A stretch of DNA of 64,000 nt from an uncultured bacterium (GCA_905216055.1 CAJMSH010000005.1:115819-179818); one strand, 5' to 3'; counted from the stretch's first letter, positions 36,052 through 45,364 are shown. Made by a program: numbers and translations. The notes: generated by a model not told the origin, from the letters alone.

Positions 36052-37287
36052 TTACAGTTTTGCTCCTTTTGGTACAACAGTTACCCCGTTTGGAGAAACA
36101 TGAAAACCACGTTTTATATCCTCATCACGATTAAAGCCTATTCTTGTATTTGGCGGAACAATTACATTTTTATCAATAATTGCACGTTTAATCTTTGAAT
36201 GACGTCCTATTTCAACATTTTCCATCAATATACTTTCGGATATTTGAGAATAACTGTTTACTTTAACTTTCGGAGAAAGAACGCATCTTGACAAGCCGCC
36301 GCCTGATACGATACAACCTTCAGATACCATAGAGTTTGTAGCCATACCAACTCTTTCACCTTCAGCCCAAATAAATTTAGCAGGCGGATAATTGTAATTA
36401 AACGTTCTTAACGGCCATTCTTTTGAATACAAATCAAGTTCAGGATCATAAGCCAATAAATCCATATTAGCTTGCCAATAAGCATCTATACTTCCGACAT
36501 CTCTCCAATAACCGCGTTCGGTATCAGTCATTCCCGGGAATGAATTGTCATTAAAATTATATATATAAATCTTTTTACCTTCCTTCAACAACATAGGAAT
36601 AACATTTTTACCAAAATCATGGCTTGATTCTTTTATTTCTTCATCTCTATTCAAAGCATCAAGAAGCACATCTTTGTTAAAAATATAATTTCCCATAGAA
36701 GCAAGGCACATATTAGGATTACCGGGAATTGATTTTGGCTTTTCTTTTGGTTTTTCTACAAAATTAATAAGCCTCCAATCATCATCAACTTCAATAATCC
36801 CAAATTCAGAAGCTTCTTCAATTGGAATTGGAATAGCAGAAATAGATAAATCCGCATCTTTTTCCTTATGATAATCAAGCATCTGAGAAACGTCCATCTT
36901 ATAAATATGATCACCACCAAAAATGCAAACATAATCAGGATCTTCATCTGTTATATGAAAAACATTTTGATAAATTGCATCAGCAGTACCTCTATACCAT
37001 TCAGAACCTGTTCTCATCTGAGCAGGAGCCAAATCTACATATTGATTTAAAAATGGAGATAAAGCCCAACCACGTGTAATATGTTTATTTAACGAATCAG
37101 ATTTATACTGAGTTAAAACCTTAATCTTAAAAAATCCTGAATTAATAAAATTATTTAATACAAAATCAATAATTCTATATCTGCCCCCAAAAGGCACAGC
37201 AGGCTTTGCTCTATCTTTAGTCAAAGGGTAAAGTCTCTTTCCTTCTCCGCCTGCCAAAATCATAACTAGTGCATCATCAACTGACAT
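36052..37287 (-). CDS. glgC: Glucose-1-phosphate adenylyltransferase (ADP-glucose pyrophosphorylase)
   Basis: 411 residues, standard GlgC length. Makes ADP-glucose from glucose-1-phosphate and ATP, the committed step of glycogen synthesis. The nucleotidyltransferase motif LAGGEGKRLYPLTKDRAKPA is near the N-terminus; further landmarks are WYRGTADAIYQN, IFGGDHIYKMD (metal Asp), EKPKEKP and YWRDVGSIDAYW. The C-terminal left-handed beta-helix (from about 300) carries the hexapeptide-like pattern. AAAGGAG precedes the ATG. It is a single gene; glgA is 19 kb away. Confidence 0.96.
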   Translation of the reverse strand: MSVDDALVMILAGGEGKRLYPLTKDRAKPAVPFGGRYRIIDFVLNNFINSGFFKIKVLTQYKSDSLNKHITRGWALSPFLNQYVDLAPAQMRTGSEWYRGTADAIYQNVFHITDEDPDYVCIFGGDHIYKMDVSQMLDYHKEKDADLSISAIPIPIEEASEFGIIEVDDDWRLINFVEKPKEKPKSIPGNPNMCLASMGNYIFNKDVLLDALNRDEEIKESSHDFGKNVIPMLLKEGKKIYIYNFNDNSFPGMTDTERGYWRDVGSIDAYWQANMDLLAYDPELDLYSKEWPLRTFNYNYPPAKFIWAEGERVGMATNSMVSEGCIVSGGGLSRCVLSPKVKVNSYSQISESILMENVEIGRHSKIKRAIIDKNVIVPPNTRIGFNRDEDIKRGFHVSPNGVTVVPKGAKL

Positions 37288-37420
37288 AACTTGACTCCTT
37301 TGATAAAATTATATAACATTTAATGTAATACAACAAATTTCTTAAGTTTTGTTTCAATATTACAACTTATCAAAATCTTAAATAAGAAATAAACTTTATT
37401 TATACATATAAGGATTAAAT

Positions 37421-38776
37421 ATGACAGAAAATATTAATGGTAATAAATTAATATACACTATAAAAAGTGGAGATAACTTAACAAAAATCTCCAAACAATA
37501 TAATACTAATATAGATACTATACTTAAGCTTAATCCTCAAATTCGCGATAAAGATTTAATTTATACCGGCAAACAACTAATTTTAGATAACAATGAAAAG
37601 TTTGTACAAAGAGAAGATTATAGCCCGAACAATTTGAATATTGGCTCAATTAAAATTAACGGTGATAATACAGAACAAATTAATGGACAAAATATCAAAT
37701 CGAACTTTTATGCAAACAATCTTTCATCTTTAAGTACAACAACCCTAAATGATGATAATTCTGCAAGCAAAATTGTTGTAGAGATGCAAGCAGGAAAATC
37801 TATGACGAGAAAAGATAATGATACTCCATACAGTATACTAAACAAAGTTCTGGGAGATCATATTGATAATAACAGCACAATAATTAAAGATGAAAATGGA
37901 AAACTACATACTAAACAACAATATCTTGAAAAAACAGATTTATACAATTATTTTATAAGCGAAGATGTTAACGGCGACAACTTCACAGGAGAAAATAATA
38001 AACTTCTTCCAAGAGGAGAAAGTGCTAACAATGTACAAATACCTGCTGTTGAAGCAGATAAAAACGGAGTAAAATATTTTACATTACACGGGAATAATGA
38101 AATATTTTATTTTGACTCAAAAGGTAAAAAAGTTTCCTACGAAAACGGCTCAATTATAGGAGAACAAAACACTAATACTAAGCAAGAAGCTCCGAAAATA
38201 GATTTTGATAATAACACACCTATACAACAACCATCCGTAACAAGTTTTGAACCACATAAAGATTATAATGATAAAGTTTTAAATACCGGCAAAATATTTA
38301 TTAACGGAAAAGAAATTCAAGAAAACAATTTAAAATCAAATTATTATCAAAATAATGTAAATATATATACAGAACAAACTTTAAATGACCAAAATAATAC
38401 AAGTCGAGTTGATATTCAATTAAATATCGGCAACAACATCAGCAAAAGAGATACATCTGCTTCTGATATTTTGAAAAAAATGCTTGCAAATAACTATGAT
38501 AAAGCATCTGAAATAACCAAAAATGAACAAGGAACATACACCGCAAATAATAAGCAACTTCAAAACACCGACTTATATAAAGCATTTATAAGTAAAGAAG
38601 TCAATGGAAATAATTTTGAAAATAACAACATAGTAAAAAATAGTTCAAATTATAATCTTGTACAATTTCCGGCACTTGAGGTTGCAGAAAATAATATGAA
38701 ATATTACACTCTGCAAACAAATGACGGGAAAATATTATATTTTAATGACAGCGGAGAACAAATACAAGCGCATTAA
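37421..38776 (+). CDS. LysM-domain protein with an internally duplicated ~165-residue unit
   Basis: 451 residues. A LysM peptidoglycan-binding module sits at about 10-55 (YTIKSGDNLTKISKQYNTN, LNPQI, IYTGKQL). The remainder is two copies of an unrecognised unit: residues 72-237 and 287-446. They align through GSIKINGD/GKIFINGK, IKSNFYANN/LKSNYYQNN, TTTLNDDN/EQTLNDQN, TDLYNYFISEDVNGDNF/TDLYKAFISKEVNGNNF and VKYFTLHGNNEIFYFD/MKYYTLQTNDGKILYF. No signal peptide is visible, which is odd for a LysM protein; export may be non-classical or the protein may act inside. AAGGA precedes the ATG. Confidence 0.8.
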   Translation: MTENINGNKLIYTIKSGDNLTKISKQYNTNIDTILKLNPQIRDKDLIYTGKQLILDNNEKFVQREDYSPNNLNIGSIKINGDNTEQINGQNIKSNFYANNLSSLSTTTLNDDNSASKIVVEMQAGKSMTRKDNDTPYSILNKVLGDHIDNNSTIIKDENGKLHTKQQYLEKTDLYNYFISEDVNGDNFTGENNKLLPRGESANNVQIPAVEADKNGVKYFTLHGNNEIFYFDSKGKKVSYENGSIIGEQNTNTKQEAPKIDFDNNTPIQQPSVTSFEPHKDYNDKVLNTGKIFINGKEIQENNLKSNYYQNNVNIYTEQTLNDQNNTSRVDIQLNIGNNISKRDTSASDILKKMLANNYDKASEITKNEQGTYTANNKQLQNTDLYKAFISKEVNGNNFENNNIVKNSSNYNLVQFPALEVAENNMKYYTLQTNDGKILYFNDSGEQIQAH

Positions 38777-38805
38777 AATTTCAAAAGATTTTTTAAGTTA
38801 AATTT

Positions 38806-39402
38806 TTAATGACAATTTCCGCAACCACTGCAAGAACTTGAACAACCATTTTGATTTACTAAATCAGAGAAATCAAAAACCTCATCCTTCAACAATTTAT
38901 CAATTACAAGCGGATATAATTTGCATTCTATATTATTAATATCAGATTTAAATTCATCAAAATGAGTTAAGTTGCTTATTAATACAGGATATTGAGCTAA
39001 TATTTTATTGTCACTTTCATTTGCATTAAGTGAATAAATAGTAACACCTGATACTTTTACACCTGCTAAAAAAGCTCTTTCCATAGCATCTTTTCCTTTA
39101 AAAGCCGGAAGTAATGACGGATGAATATTTATAAATTTGCCTGTTTCTAAAATATCGGCACTTAAATCATTTCGATAATCACAAAGGGCAATTAAATCAA
39201 AATCATGTGCAGAAAAATATTCAAATGTTTTTTCATCCGGTAAATATTTTACATTTAATTTTGCGTCCTTAGATTTAATAAAAAAATTACAATGTTCATC
39301 ATTTGATAAAAGACATATATCAACATCTTTTCCATCAAAATATTTTACAACAGCACCTGAAACGAAATTTTCTCCAGAGCCTAAAAGTGCAAGTTTTTTC
39401 AT
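38806..39402 (-). CDS. Formyltransferase-fold protein (PurN-like) with Cys-rich tail
   Basis: 198 residues. The formyltransferase core is partly recognisable: FINIHPSLLPAFKGKDAMER contains the catalytic Asn-x-His and substrate loop, then VSGVTIYSLNANESD supplies the Asp expected for the third catalytic residue. The N-terminal half is divergent from PurN (LLGSGENFVSGAVVKY rather than the usual SGxGSN). The end, NGCSSSCSGCGNCH, has four Cys and a His and looks like a metal site absent from PurN. It may be a phosphoribosylglycinamide formyltransferase or a related transferase. GGAGGGA precedes the ATG. It lies just downstream of birA on the same strand. Confidence 0.7.
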   Translation of the reverse strand: MKKLALLGSGENFVSGAVVKYFDGKDVDICLLSNDEHCNFFIKSKDAKLNVKYLPDEKTFEYFSAHDFDLIALCDYRNDLSADILETGKFINIHPSLLPAFKGKDAMERAFLAGVKVSGVTIYSLNANESDNKILAQYPVLISNLTHFDEFKSDINNIECKLYPLVIDKLLKDEVFDFSDLVNQNGCSSSCSGCGNCH

Positions 39403-39423
39403 AATATCCCTCCAACAATTAAA

Positions 39424-40146
39424 TTATAATATATCACCCATAGTTAATGCAATTTCTTTATTATTTTTAAGAAGGATAAGCTCACCGCTATCGCCAATTT
39501 TTTGGGCTACACCTGATACTTTATCATTAAATACCTTTACCGTTATTTCTCTGCCTAAAAATTTACATGCTTTTACATAATCATCTTTTATCAAAGAAAA
39601 TCCATCACTTAAGAAATTGTCGTAATGTTTAAAAAACGCATTTAAAAGCTTTTCCGTAAACAATTTTTTATCTTCATATTCACGACCAAGCTCCACATTC
39701 AATGATGTAACTTTTCTATCCTTAACCAAAGAAAAATCAGACTTTTGAGCGTTAAGGTTAACTCCAATACCTAAAACCAACCCTTTAAAAACATTTTTAT
39801 CCAAAACAGATTCACACAAGATACCTGCAATTTTTTTACCGTCAACTAAAACATCATTAGGCCACTTTATAGAAGGTTCCAACCCGTAATCCTCTAATAT
39901 ATGATGCAAAACAACAGATAAATATTGAGTCAAACAAGCATAAGTTTGGCGAAACTCTCCTTCAGGCTTCAGAACAATTGACATGAATAAATTTCCTTCG
40001 CCAAAATCAACCCATTTCCTATCATACCTACCATGCCCATCTGTTTGAGCAGTCGCAATAATTACAGCTCTGTCCTCAAATTTTTCAAAATTTTCTTTTG
40101 CATAAGAATTGGTAGAATTAACTTCATCTAAATAAATAATATTCAT
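39424..40146 (-). CDS. birA: Biotin-protein ligase (no DNA-binding domain)
   Basis: 240 residues, class I BirA lacking the N-terminal helix-turn-helix, so it acts only as ligase, attaching biotin to carboxylase carrier protein. Motifs: LDEVNSTNSYAKEN, TAQTDGHGRYDRKW (the GRGRxx nucleotide loop here reads GHGRYDR), SIKWPNDVLVDGKKIAGIL and VLGIGVNLNA. The C-terminal SH3-like cap is present. GAGGGA precedes the ATG. It is divergent from the atp operon and close to the PurN-like gene downstream. Confidence 0.93.
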   Translation of the reverse strand: MNIIYLDEVNSTNSYAKENFEKFEDRAVIIATAQTDGHGRYDRKWVDFGEGNLFMSIVLKPEGEFRQTYACLTQYLSVVLHHILEDYGLEPSIKWPNDVLVDGKKIAGILCESVLDKNVFKGLVLGIGVNLNAQKSDFSLVKDRKVTSLNVELGREYEDKKLFTEKLLNAFFKHYDNFLSDGFSLIKDDYVKACKFLGREITVKVFNDKVSGVAQKIGDSGELILLKNNKEIALTMGDIL

Positions 40147-40203
40147 AAATTAATCCCTCAAAAAGCTTGCTATATATTAAATTTTAAAACAAATAAAAAA
40201 AAT

Positions 40204-40232
40204 TTGCGATTTTTTTTTTACTGGGTTACAAT
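40204..40232 (+). promoter_or_regulatory. Predicted promoter of the atp operon
   Basis: TTGCGA, a 17-bp spacer that begins with a T run, then TACAAT, upstream of atpB. GGGAGAG at about 40243-40249 is the ribosome-binding site. Confidence 0.55.
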
Positions 40233-40257
40233 AAATTCGTAAGGGAGAGAATTTAAC

Positions 40258-40950
40258 ATGGAACATTGGATTTACACATTAAATCTCGGCGGGCATGCTA
40301 TAAGCCTAAATCTTGATACCATATTTACAATGTGGTTTGCAATGGCATTAGTTATAATTTTTGGAATATTAGCAACCAGACATTTGTCATTGGTTCCAGG
40401 AAAACTTCAAGCAGTAGCGGAAAGCATTATGAAATTTTTCTACGGAACACTTGATACAATGGTAGAAAATGATAACAAAAAACATGTTCCGTTAGTTGCT
40501 TCATTATTTTTATTTATTGTTACAGCAAATTTAATGGGACAACTTCCACTAAGAATAATTCATCTTAAAAACGGCGGAGAACTTGCATCTCCTACAAACG
40601 ATATTAACTTAACTGCCGCAATGGCAATTATAGTATTAATATATTATGTATTTATGGGAATTCGTGCAAAAGGACCTAAATTCTTCTTACACGAATTAAG
40701 CTTTACGGGAATTGTTATGGCACTTGTAGAATTATTGGAAATGTTTACAAGACCTTTAAGCCTTGCAATCCGACTTTTTGCCAACATATTTGCAGGTGAA
40801 ATTCTCGTATCAATAGCATTAGGCGGTTTGGCATATTTTCTGCCGCTTCCGATAATGCTTTTTGAAATACTTGTTGCATTTATCCAGGCAACAGTATTTA
40901 TGATGTTGACGATAGCATATATCGGCTCAGCAACAGGTGAAGAACATTAG
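40258..40950 (+). CDS. atpB: ATP synthase F0 subunit a
   Basis: 230 residues, integral membrane. Forms the ion half-channels against the c-ring. The essential Arg is in PLSLAIRLFANIFAGEI; AFIQATVFMMLTIAYIGSA is the usual C-terminal helix. About five hydrophobic helices are visible. First gene of the cluster; no atpI is found upstream, where birA is divergent. The gene order that follows (c, b', b, delta, alpha, gamma) is that of cyanobacteria and chloroplast-derived operons. Confidence 0.96.
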   Translation: MEHWIYTLNLGGHAISLNLDTIFTMWFAMALVIIFGILATRHLSLVPGKLQAVAESIMKFFYGTLDTMVENDNKKHVPLVASLFLFIVTANLMGQLPLRIIHLKNGGELASPTNDINLTAAMAIIVLIYYVFMGIRAKGPKFFLHELSFTGIVMALVELLEMFTRPLSLAIRLFANIFAGEILVSIALGGLAYFLPLPIMLFEILVAFIQATVFMMLTIAYIGSATGEEH

Positions 40951-40988
40951 TTACTTTGATAAAAAGTATTAAATAAAGGAGAGAAAAA

Positions 40989-41228
40989 ATGGTAGACACA
41001 GCTACAGTTTCACAAATGGCACACTTAGGTGCAGGTATCGCAATCGGTTTTGGTGCAGTAGGCGCAGGACTTGGTATTGGTTTCGCTACAAAAGGTTTGA
41101 TGGATGCAGTTTCAAGACAACCTGAAGTTGCCGGTAAAGCTTTTGGTTTCTTCTTGCTTGGTGCAGCATTATCAGAAGCTTGTGCTTTGTACGCATTCGT
41201 TATCGCTTTCTTATTATTAGGCAAGTAA
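40989..41228 (+). CDS. atpE: ATP synthase F0 subunit c
   Basis: 79 residues, two helices joined by the polar loop SRQPEV. The ion-carrying carboxylate is the Glu in GAALSEACALYAF. The Na+-type ligands are not seen: helix 1 has Ile where Na+ enzymes have Gln (GLGIGFATKG), and the residue after the Glu is Ala rather than Ser, so the rotor is predicted to be H+-coupled. The Gly-rich first helix (GAGIAIGFGAVGAGLGIG) is typical. AAAGGAGAG precedes the ATG. Confidence 0.97.
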   Translation: MVDTATVSQMAHLGAGIAIGFGAVGAGLGIGFATKGLMDAVSRQPEVAGKAFGFFLLGAALSEACALYAFVIAFLLLGK

Positions 41229-41242
41229 TCGGAGAATAAACA

Positions 41243-41710
41243 ATGGAATTTAATGCAACATTTTTAGTATCAGCAATAAGTTTTATTATGTTCACGATTA
41301 TCATGAATATAATATTTTACAAACCTATTGAAAAAATTATGGATGAACGTCAAAAATATATTAATGACGCAAAAAATGACGCTTTTAATTCAAATTCAAA
41401 AGCGGATACAATTATGAAGGATAGAGAATCAAGACTTAATCAGTCAATAAGTGATTCGAAAAAACTTGTTGCAGAAAAAGTTAACAAAGCTAACGAAAAT
41501 TCCAAAGTTTTAACAGGACAAGCTAAACAAAAATCTCAGGAAGAAATTGCTTCTGCCAAATCAAATCTTCAAAATGAAGCAAATTTGGCAACAAATGAAC
41601 TTAGAATGAAAGTAAAAGATTTGGCAGAAGTTATATCTTCAAAAGTAATGGGATTTGATACTAAAATTGAAAATCCCGACAACGAACTTGTAAACAGGAT
41701 ATTGAATTAA
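41243..41710 (+). CDS. ATP synthase F0 subunit b' (second b-type stator subunit)
   Basis: 155 residues. One N-terminal membrane helix with NIIFYKPIEKIMDERQKYI immediately after, the pattern of cyanobacterial b' (called AtpG or AtpF2), then a long charged coiled coil forming the peripheral stalk. It starts 15 bp after atpE and ends one base before the b gene. Presence of separate b and b' is characteristic of cyanobacteria and some phototrophs and is a lineage marker here. Confidence 0.9.
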   Translation: MEFNATFLVSAISFIMFTIIMNIIFYKPIEKIMDERQKYINDAKNDAFNSNSKADTIMKDRESRLNQSISDSKKLVAEKVNKANENSKVLTGQAKQKSQEEIASAKSNLQNEANLATNELRMKVKDLAEVISSKVMGFDTKIENPDNELVNRILN

Positions 41711-41711
41711 T

Positions 41712-42215
41712 ATGAACGAATTGGCAAATTTTTGGAACTTAATAGTAGAATCAAATACATTTAATTTTGCAGTTTTATTGATAATTTTTGCAGTACTGTT
41801 TAAAAAGCTTAATGTATCTGCAGGAGTTGAAAAAATAAAACAAGATATTATAAATACAATTAATAATGCAAAATCAGAAAGAGAAAATGCTAAAAATAAA
41901 CTTTTAGAAGCTGAAAAGTCAATTGAGCATATCGATAAAGATATACAAGACAGACTTGACGAAGCATCTCAAAGAGGTGACGGAATTGCCAAACAAATAT
42001 TAACAAATACAGAAGAACAAGTTAAATTAATCGAAAAAAATATTTCAAGAGTTATTAATGCCGAAGAAAAGACTTTGTCGGCAAAAATGACAACAAAAAC
42101 ATTGAATGCATCAATAGAACTTGCAAAACAACATATTAAAAATACAATTGCAGCAAACCCTGATTTGCATAACAAGTTTATTGATGAAAGCATTGAAAAC
42201 ATAGACAAGGTGTAA
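41712..42215 (+). CDS. atpF: ATP synthase F0 subunit b
   Basis: 167 residues. N-terminal membrane helix (FNFAVLLIIFAVLFKKL, about 17-33) and a coiled-coil remainder (NAKSERENAKNKLLEAEKSI). Partner of b' in the peripheral stalk; the C-terminus contacts delta. It begins one base after the b' stop, so it is probably translationally coupled; no strong separate ribosome-binding site is visible. Confidence 0.93.
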   Translation: MNELANFWNLIVESNTFNFAVLLIIFAVLFKKLNVSAGVEKIKQDIINTINNAKSERENAKNKLLEAEKSIEHIDKDIQDRLDEASQRGDGIAKQILTNTEEQVKLIEKNISRVINAEEKTLSAKMTTKTLNASIELAKQHIKNTIAANPDLHNKFIDESIENIDKV

Positions 42216-42219
42216 TCTT

Positions 42220-42774
42220 ATGATTAACAGTAATGAAAAACAAATATCAACATCAGCAAAAAATTATGCCGATTCCCTAATACAAGTCGGCAAAGATGGC
42301 GTAATGACATATGATGCCATATTGAACGATTTGAATACGGTAATGGATATTACCTCAGAATCTGCTGAGCTTGTAAGTGTTATGGAAAATCCTGCAATTT
42401 CTATAAATTCAAAAAATGAAATTATAGACAGCGTTTTCGCAAATCAAGTCAGTGATAAAATAATTAATTTTTTAAAAATCCTGATTGATAAAAAAAGATT
42501 TTATGAAATAGATCAAATTATCCAATGTTATAAAGCAGAAGTTGATAAAATCAATAATATTCAACAAGTAGAAGTTATTTCTGCAGTTGAATTAACTGAT
42601 GACAGAAAAGAAAAACTAACTGAAAAATTAAAATCAAAATTAAATAAACAAGTAAATATAACTTGGATATTAGATACTGATATTATTGGAGGACTAATTA
42701 TAAAGATTAATGATGATGTAATCGACAACAGCCTGAAAAATAAATTAGAAACTTTAAGTAAAAATATAATATAA
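42220..42774 (+). CDS. atpH: ATP synthase F1 subunit delta
   Basis: 184 residues, cytoplasmic. Links the peripheral stalk to alpha. Begins with SAKNYADSLIQVGKDG and ends with the conserved IDTDIIGGLIIKINDDVIDN-like region (here LDTDIIGGLIIKI..DNSLKNKLETL), the most diagnostic delta segment. Starts 4 bp after atpF and is followed 10 bp later by atpA. Confidence 0.95.
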   Translation: MINSNEKQISTSAKNYADSLIQVGKDGVMTYDAILNDLNTVMDITSESAELVSVMENPAISINSKNEIIDSVFANQVSDKIINFLKILIDKKRFYEIDQIIQCYKAEVDKINNIQQVEVISAVELTDDRKEKLTEKLKSKLNKQVNITWILDTDIIGGLIIKINDDVIDNSLKNKLETLSKNII

Positions 42775-42784
42775 AGGGGAAATT

Positions 42785-44296
42785 ATGGCACTTATTAAAC
42801 CAGATGAAATCAGTTCTATAATTAAAAGCAAAATCGAAAATTACGATCTTCAATCTGAAGTATCCAATACAGGTACTGTAATTGAAGTCGGTGACGGTAT
42901 TGCAAGAATTTACGGATTAAGAAACGTAATGGCAAGTGAACTTGTTACATTTGAAGACGGCAAAAACACTCTTGGTATCACAATGAACCTTGATGAAGAC
43001 AATGTCGGTGTAGTAATTTTGGGTGAATATACTCAAATTAAAGAAGGTATGACTGTTAAAACAACAGGTCGTATCGCATCAGTTCCTGTAGGCGATGCTC
43101 TAATAGGCAGAATTGTTGATCCAACAGGTAAACCAATTGATGGTAAAGGCGAAATTGAATCAACAAAAACACGTCCGATTGAAAGAGTTGCACCTGGTAT
43201 TGTAGCAAGAAAATCAGTTCACCAACCGTTACAAACAGGTTTAACCGCAATTGATGCCTTGACACCAATCGGTCGTGGTCAACGTGAATTAATCATCGGC
43301 GACAGACAAACTGGTAAAACCGCAATTGCGATTGACACAATAATTAACCAAAAAGGTCAAAACGTAATTTGTATTTATGTAGCAATTGGTCAAAAAACAT
43401 CAACTGTTGCACAAATTGCAAAAATATTAGAAGAACATGGTGCAATGGAATATTCAATCATTGTATCAGCAACTGCTAATGAAGCTGCTCCACTTCAATA
43501 TATTGCCCCATTTGCCGGTGTTGCAATAGGTGAAGAATTTATGGAACAAGGCAAAGATGTTTTGATTATATATGATGACTTATCGAAACACGCTCAGGCT
43601 TATCGTGCAATGAGTTTGCTTCTTAAAAGACCACCAGGACGTGAAGCATACCCTGGCGATGTATTCTACTTACATTCAAGATTGCTTGAACGTGCTGTTA
43701 AACTTAATGATGAGCTTGGCGGCGGTAGTATTACAGCGTTACCTATCATTGAAACACAAGCAGGCGATGTTTCAGCATATATTCCGACAAACGTAATTTC
43801 AATTACAGACGGTCAGATATTCTTGGAATCTAACTTGTTTAACTCAGGTGTAAGACCAGCTATCAACGCAGGTATTTCAGTATCACGTGTTGGTGGTGCA
43901 GCACAAACAAAAGGTATTAAACAAGTTGCCGGTAAATTGAGATTGGATTTAGCTCAGTTTAGAGAATTGGAAGCATTCGCTCAGTTTGCATCAGACCTTG
44001 ACCAAGCAACTAAAAACCAATTATTAAGAGGTGAAAAACTTACAGAAGTATTAAAACAACCTCAATATAATCCTTTAAGCGTTGCTGAACAGGTTACACT
44101 TCTTTATGCCGCAAACGAAGGCGTATTAGATGATGTTGCAAATACTGATATTGCTAAATTCAAAAAAGAATGGGTAGCATACTTGAATACTAATATGCAA
44201 GATCTTGTTTTAAGACTGAATGGCGGTGCAAAACTTGAAGATGCTGATAAAGAACAGTTAAACAAAGCACTGGCAAACTTTAAAAAGACATTCTAA
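42785..44296 (+). CDS. atpA: ATP synthase F1 subunit alpha
   Basis: 503 residues, standard length. Non-catalytic nucleotide-binding subunit: P-loop GDRQTGKTAIA near 169-179, YDDLSKHAQAYR, and the arginine-finger region NVISITDGQIFLE..RPAINAGISVSRVGG. AAAGGGG precedes the ATG. The beta and epsilon genes that follow gamma in most bacteria are not here, as in cyanobacteria, where they form a separate operon. Confidence 0.98.
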   Translation: MALIKPDEISSIIKSKIENYDLQSEVSNTGTVIEVGDGIARIYGLRNVMASELVTFEDGKNTLGITMNLDEDNVGVVILGEYTQIKEGMTVKTTGRIASVPVGDALIGRIVDPTGKPIDGKGEIESTKTRPIERVAPGIVARKSVHQPLQTGLTAIDALTPIGRGQRELIIGDRQTGKTAIAIDTIINQKGQNVICIYVAIGQKTSTVAQIAKILEEHGAMEYSIIVSATANEAAPLQYIAPFAGVAIGEEFMEQGKDVLIIYDDLSKHAQAYRAMSLLLKRPPGREAYPGDVFYLHSRLLERAVKLNDELGGGSITALPIIETQAGDVSAYIPTNVISITDGQIFLESNLFNSGVRPAINAGISVSRVGGAAQTKGIKQVAGKLRLDLAQFRELEAFAQFASDLDQATKNQLLRGEKLTEVLKQPQYNPLSVAEQVTLLYAANEGVLDDVANTDIAKFKKEWVAYLNTNMQDLVLRLNGGAKLEDADKEQLNKALANFKKTF

Positions 44297-44361
44297 TCGC
44301 AAAACAAAGAAAGGATAATAGTTTATAAAGCCAATAGGTAATTATAAGCTATGGTAAAGAA

Positions 44362-45294
44362 ATGGCAAACTTAAAAGACATAAAAAACAGAATACAAAGC
44401 GTTAAAAGCACACAAAAGATTACGCGTGCGATGAAAATGGTTGCAGCAGCTAAAGTAAAAAAAGCTGAAAATACCGTTAAAGCATCACGCCCATTTACTT
44501 TTGAATTAACAGATATGTTTAAAAGGCTTCTTGCATCTGTTGGAACATACAGTGCACAGAATTTGAAAATCAAATCTGCAGTAGACAATTATCCTGAACT
44601 TTTGCAGGTAAGAGATGTAAAAACAGTAGGTTTACTTGTAATTACATCTAATAAAGGTCTTGCAGGAGCTTACAACGCAAATATTGTAAGAAAGACTTTA
44701 CAAACAATAAAGGAATATCAATCTCAAGGGATAAAAACAATTCTATTTATTGTTGGCCAAAAAGGAATTTCTACTTTAAAACGCAAATGTAAAGACTATG
44801 ACTGTGAAATAGCAAAAACATATCTTGGAGTTGCAAATGATCCGTCAGGAGAAGGTGCAAAGATTGTAATAGAAGATATTGCAGAATATTTTGTCGGACG
44901 TCAAATTGATAAAATTGAAGTCATTACAACAAGATTCAAAAATATGATGAGTTATTTTGTTGAAAATTGGACAATTTTGCCATTAACAAACTTGCACAAT
45001 GAAGATGAACAACATCAAGATAATGTTATAGATCCATTAATGGAATTTATGCCTGATATGCATAACATCTTGCAAAAAGTTGTTCCAATGTATATGACAA
45101 ATATCTTGTACCAAGCTCTATTGGAAGCTCAAGCAAGTGAACTTGCAAGCAGAATGACAGCAATGTCTGCTGCTACAAGCAATGCAGAAAAAATGATTAA
45201 TGAGTTGTCAATTGAATATAATAAAACAAGACAATTTGCAATTACTCAAGAAATCATCGAAGTTGTATCAGGTGCAAATGCTCAATTAGGATAA
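44362..45294 (+). CDS. atpG: ATP synthase F1 subunit gamma
   Basis: 310 residues, central rotor shaft. N-terminus NLKDIKNRIQSVKSTQKITR followed by AMKMVAAAKVKKAE, and C-terminus EASELASRMTAM-like (here QASELASRMTAMSAATSNA) then YNKTRQFAITQEIIEVVSGA, both diagnostic. The stretch after WTILPLTNL is short, so the ~40-residue regulatory insertion of photosynthetic cyanobacterial gamma appears to be absent. A 65-bp gap separates it from atpA. A strong terminator follows. Confidence 0.96.
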   Translation: MANLKDIKNRIQSVKSTQKITRAMKMVAAAKVKKAENTVKASRPFTFELTDMFKRLLASVGTYSAQNLKIKSAVDNYPELLQVRDVKTVGLLVITSNKGLAGAYNANIVRKTLQTIKEYQSQGIKTILFIVGQKGISTLKRKCKDYDCEIAKTYLGVANDPSGEGAKIVIEDIAEYFVGRQIDKIEVITTRFKNMMSYFVENWTILPLTNLHNEDEQHQDNVIDPLMEFMPDMHNILQKVVPMYMTNILYQALLEAQASELASRMTAMSAATSNAEKMINELSIEYNKTRQFAITQEIIEVVSGANAQLG

Positions 45295-45322
45295 ATTGTT
45301 ATTTTGTATCATAAAATATATT

Positions 45323-45360
45323 AAAAAAGTTTTGGTAATTTTCTTATCAAAACTTTTTTA
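45323..45360 (+). terminator. Rho-independent terminator of the atp operon
   Basis: Perfect 12-bp stem AAAAAAGTTTTG/CAAAACTTTTTT with a 13-nt loop; the A/T ends make it usable in both directions. Confidence 0.88.
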
Positions 45361-45364
45361 TATA

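Noticed and set aside
40898..41224. 108-codon open frame antisense to atpE
   Set aside because: Mirror of the Gly/Ala-rich atpE sequence; no ribosome-binding site and no domain, whereas atpE is certain.
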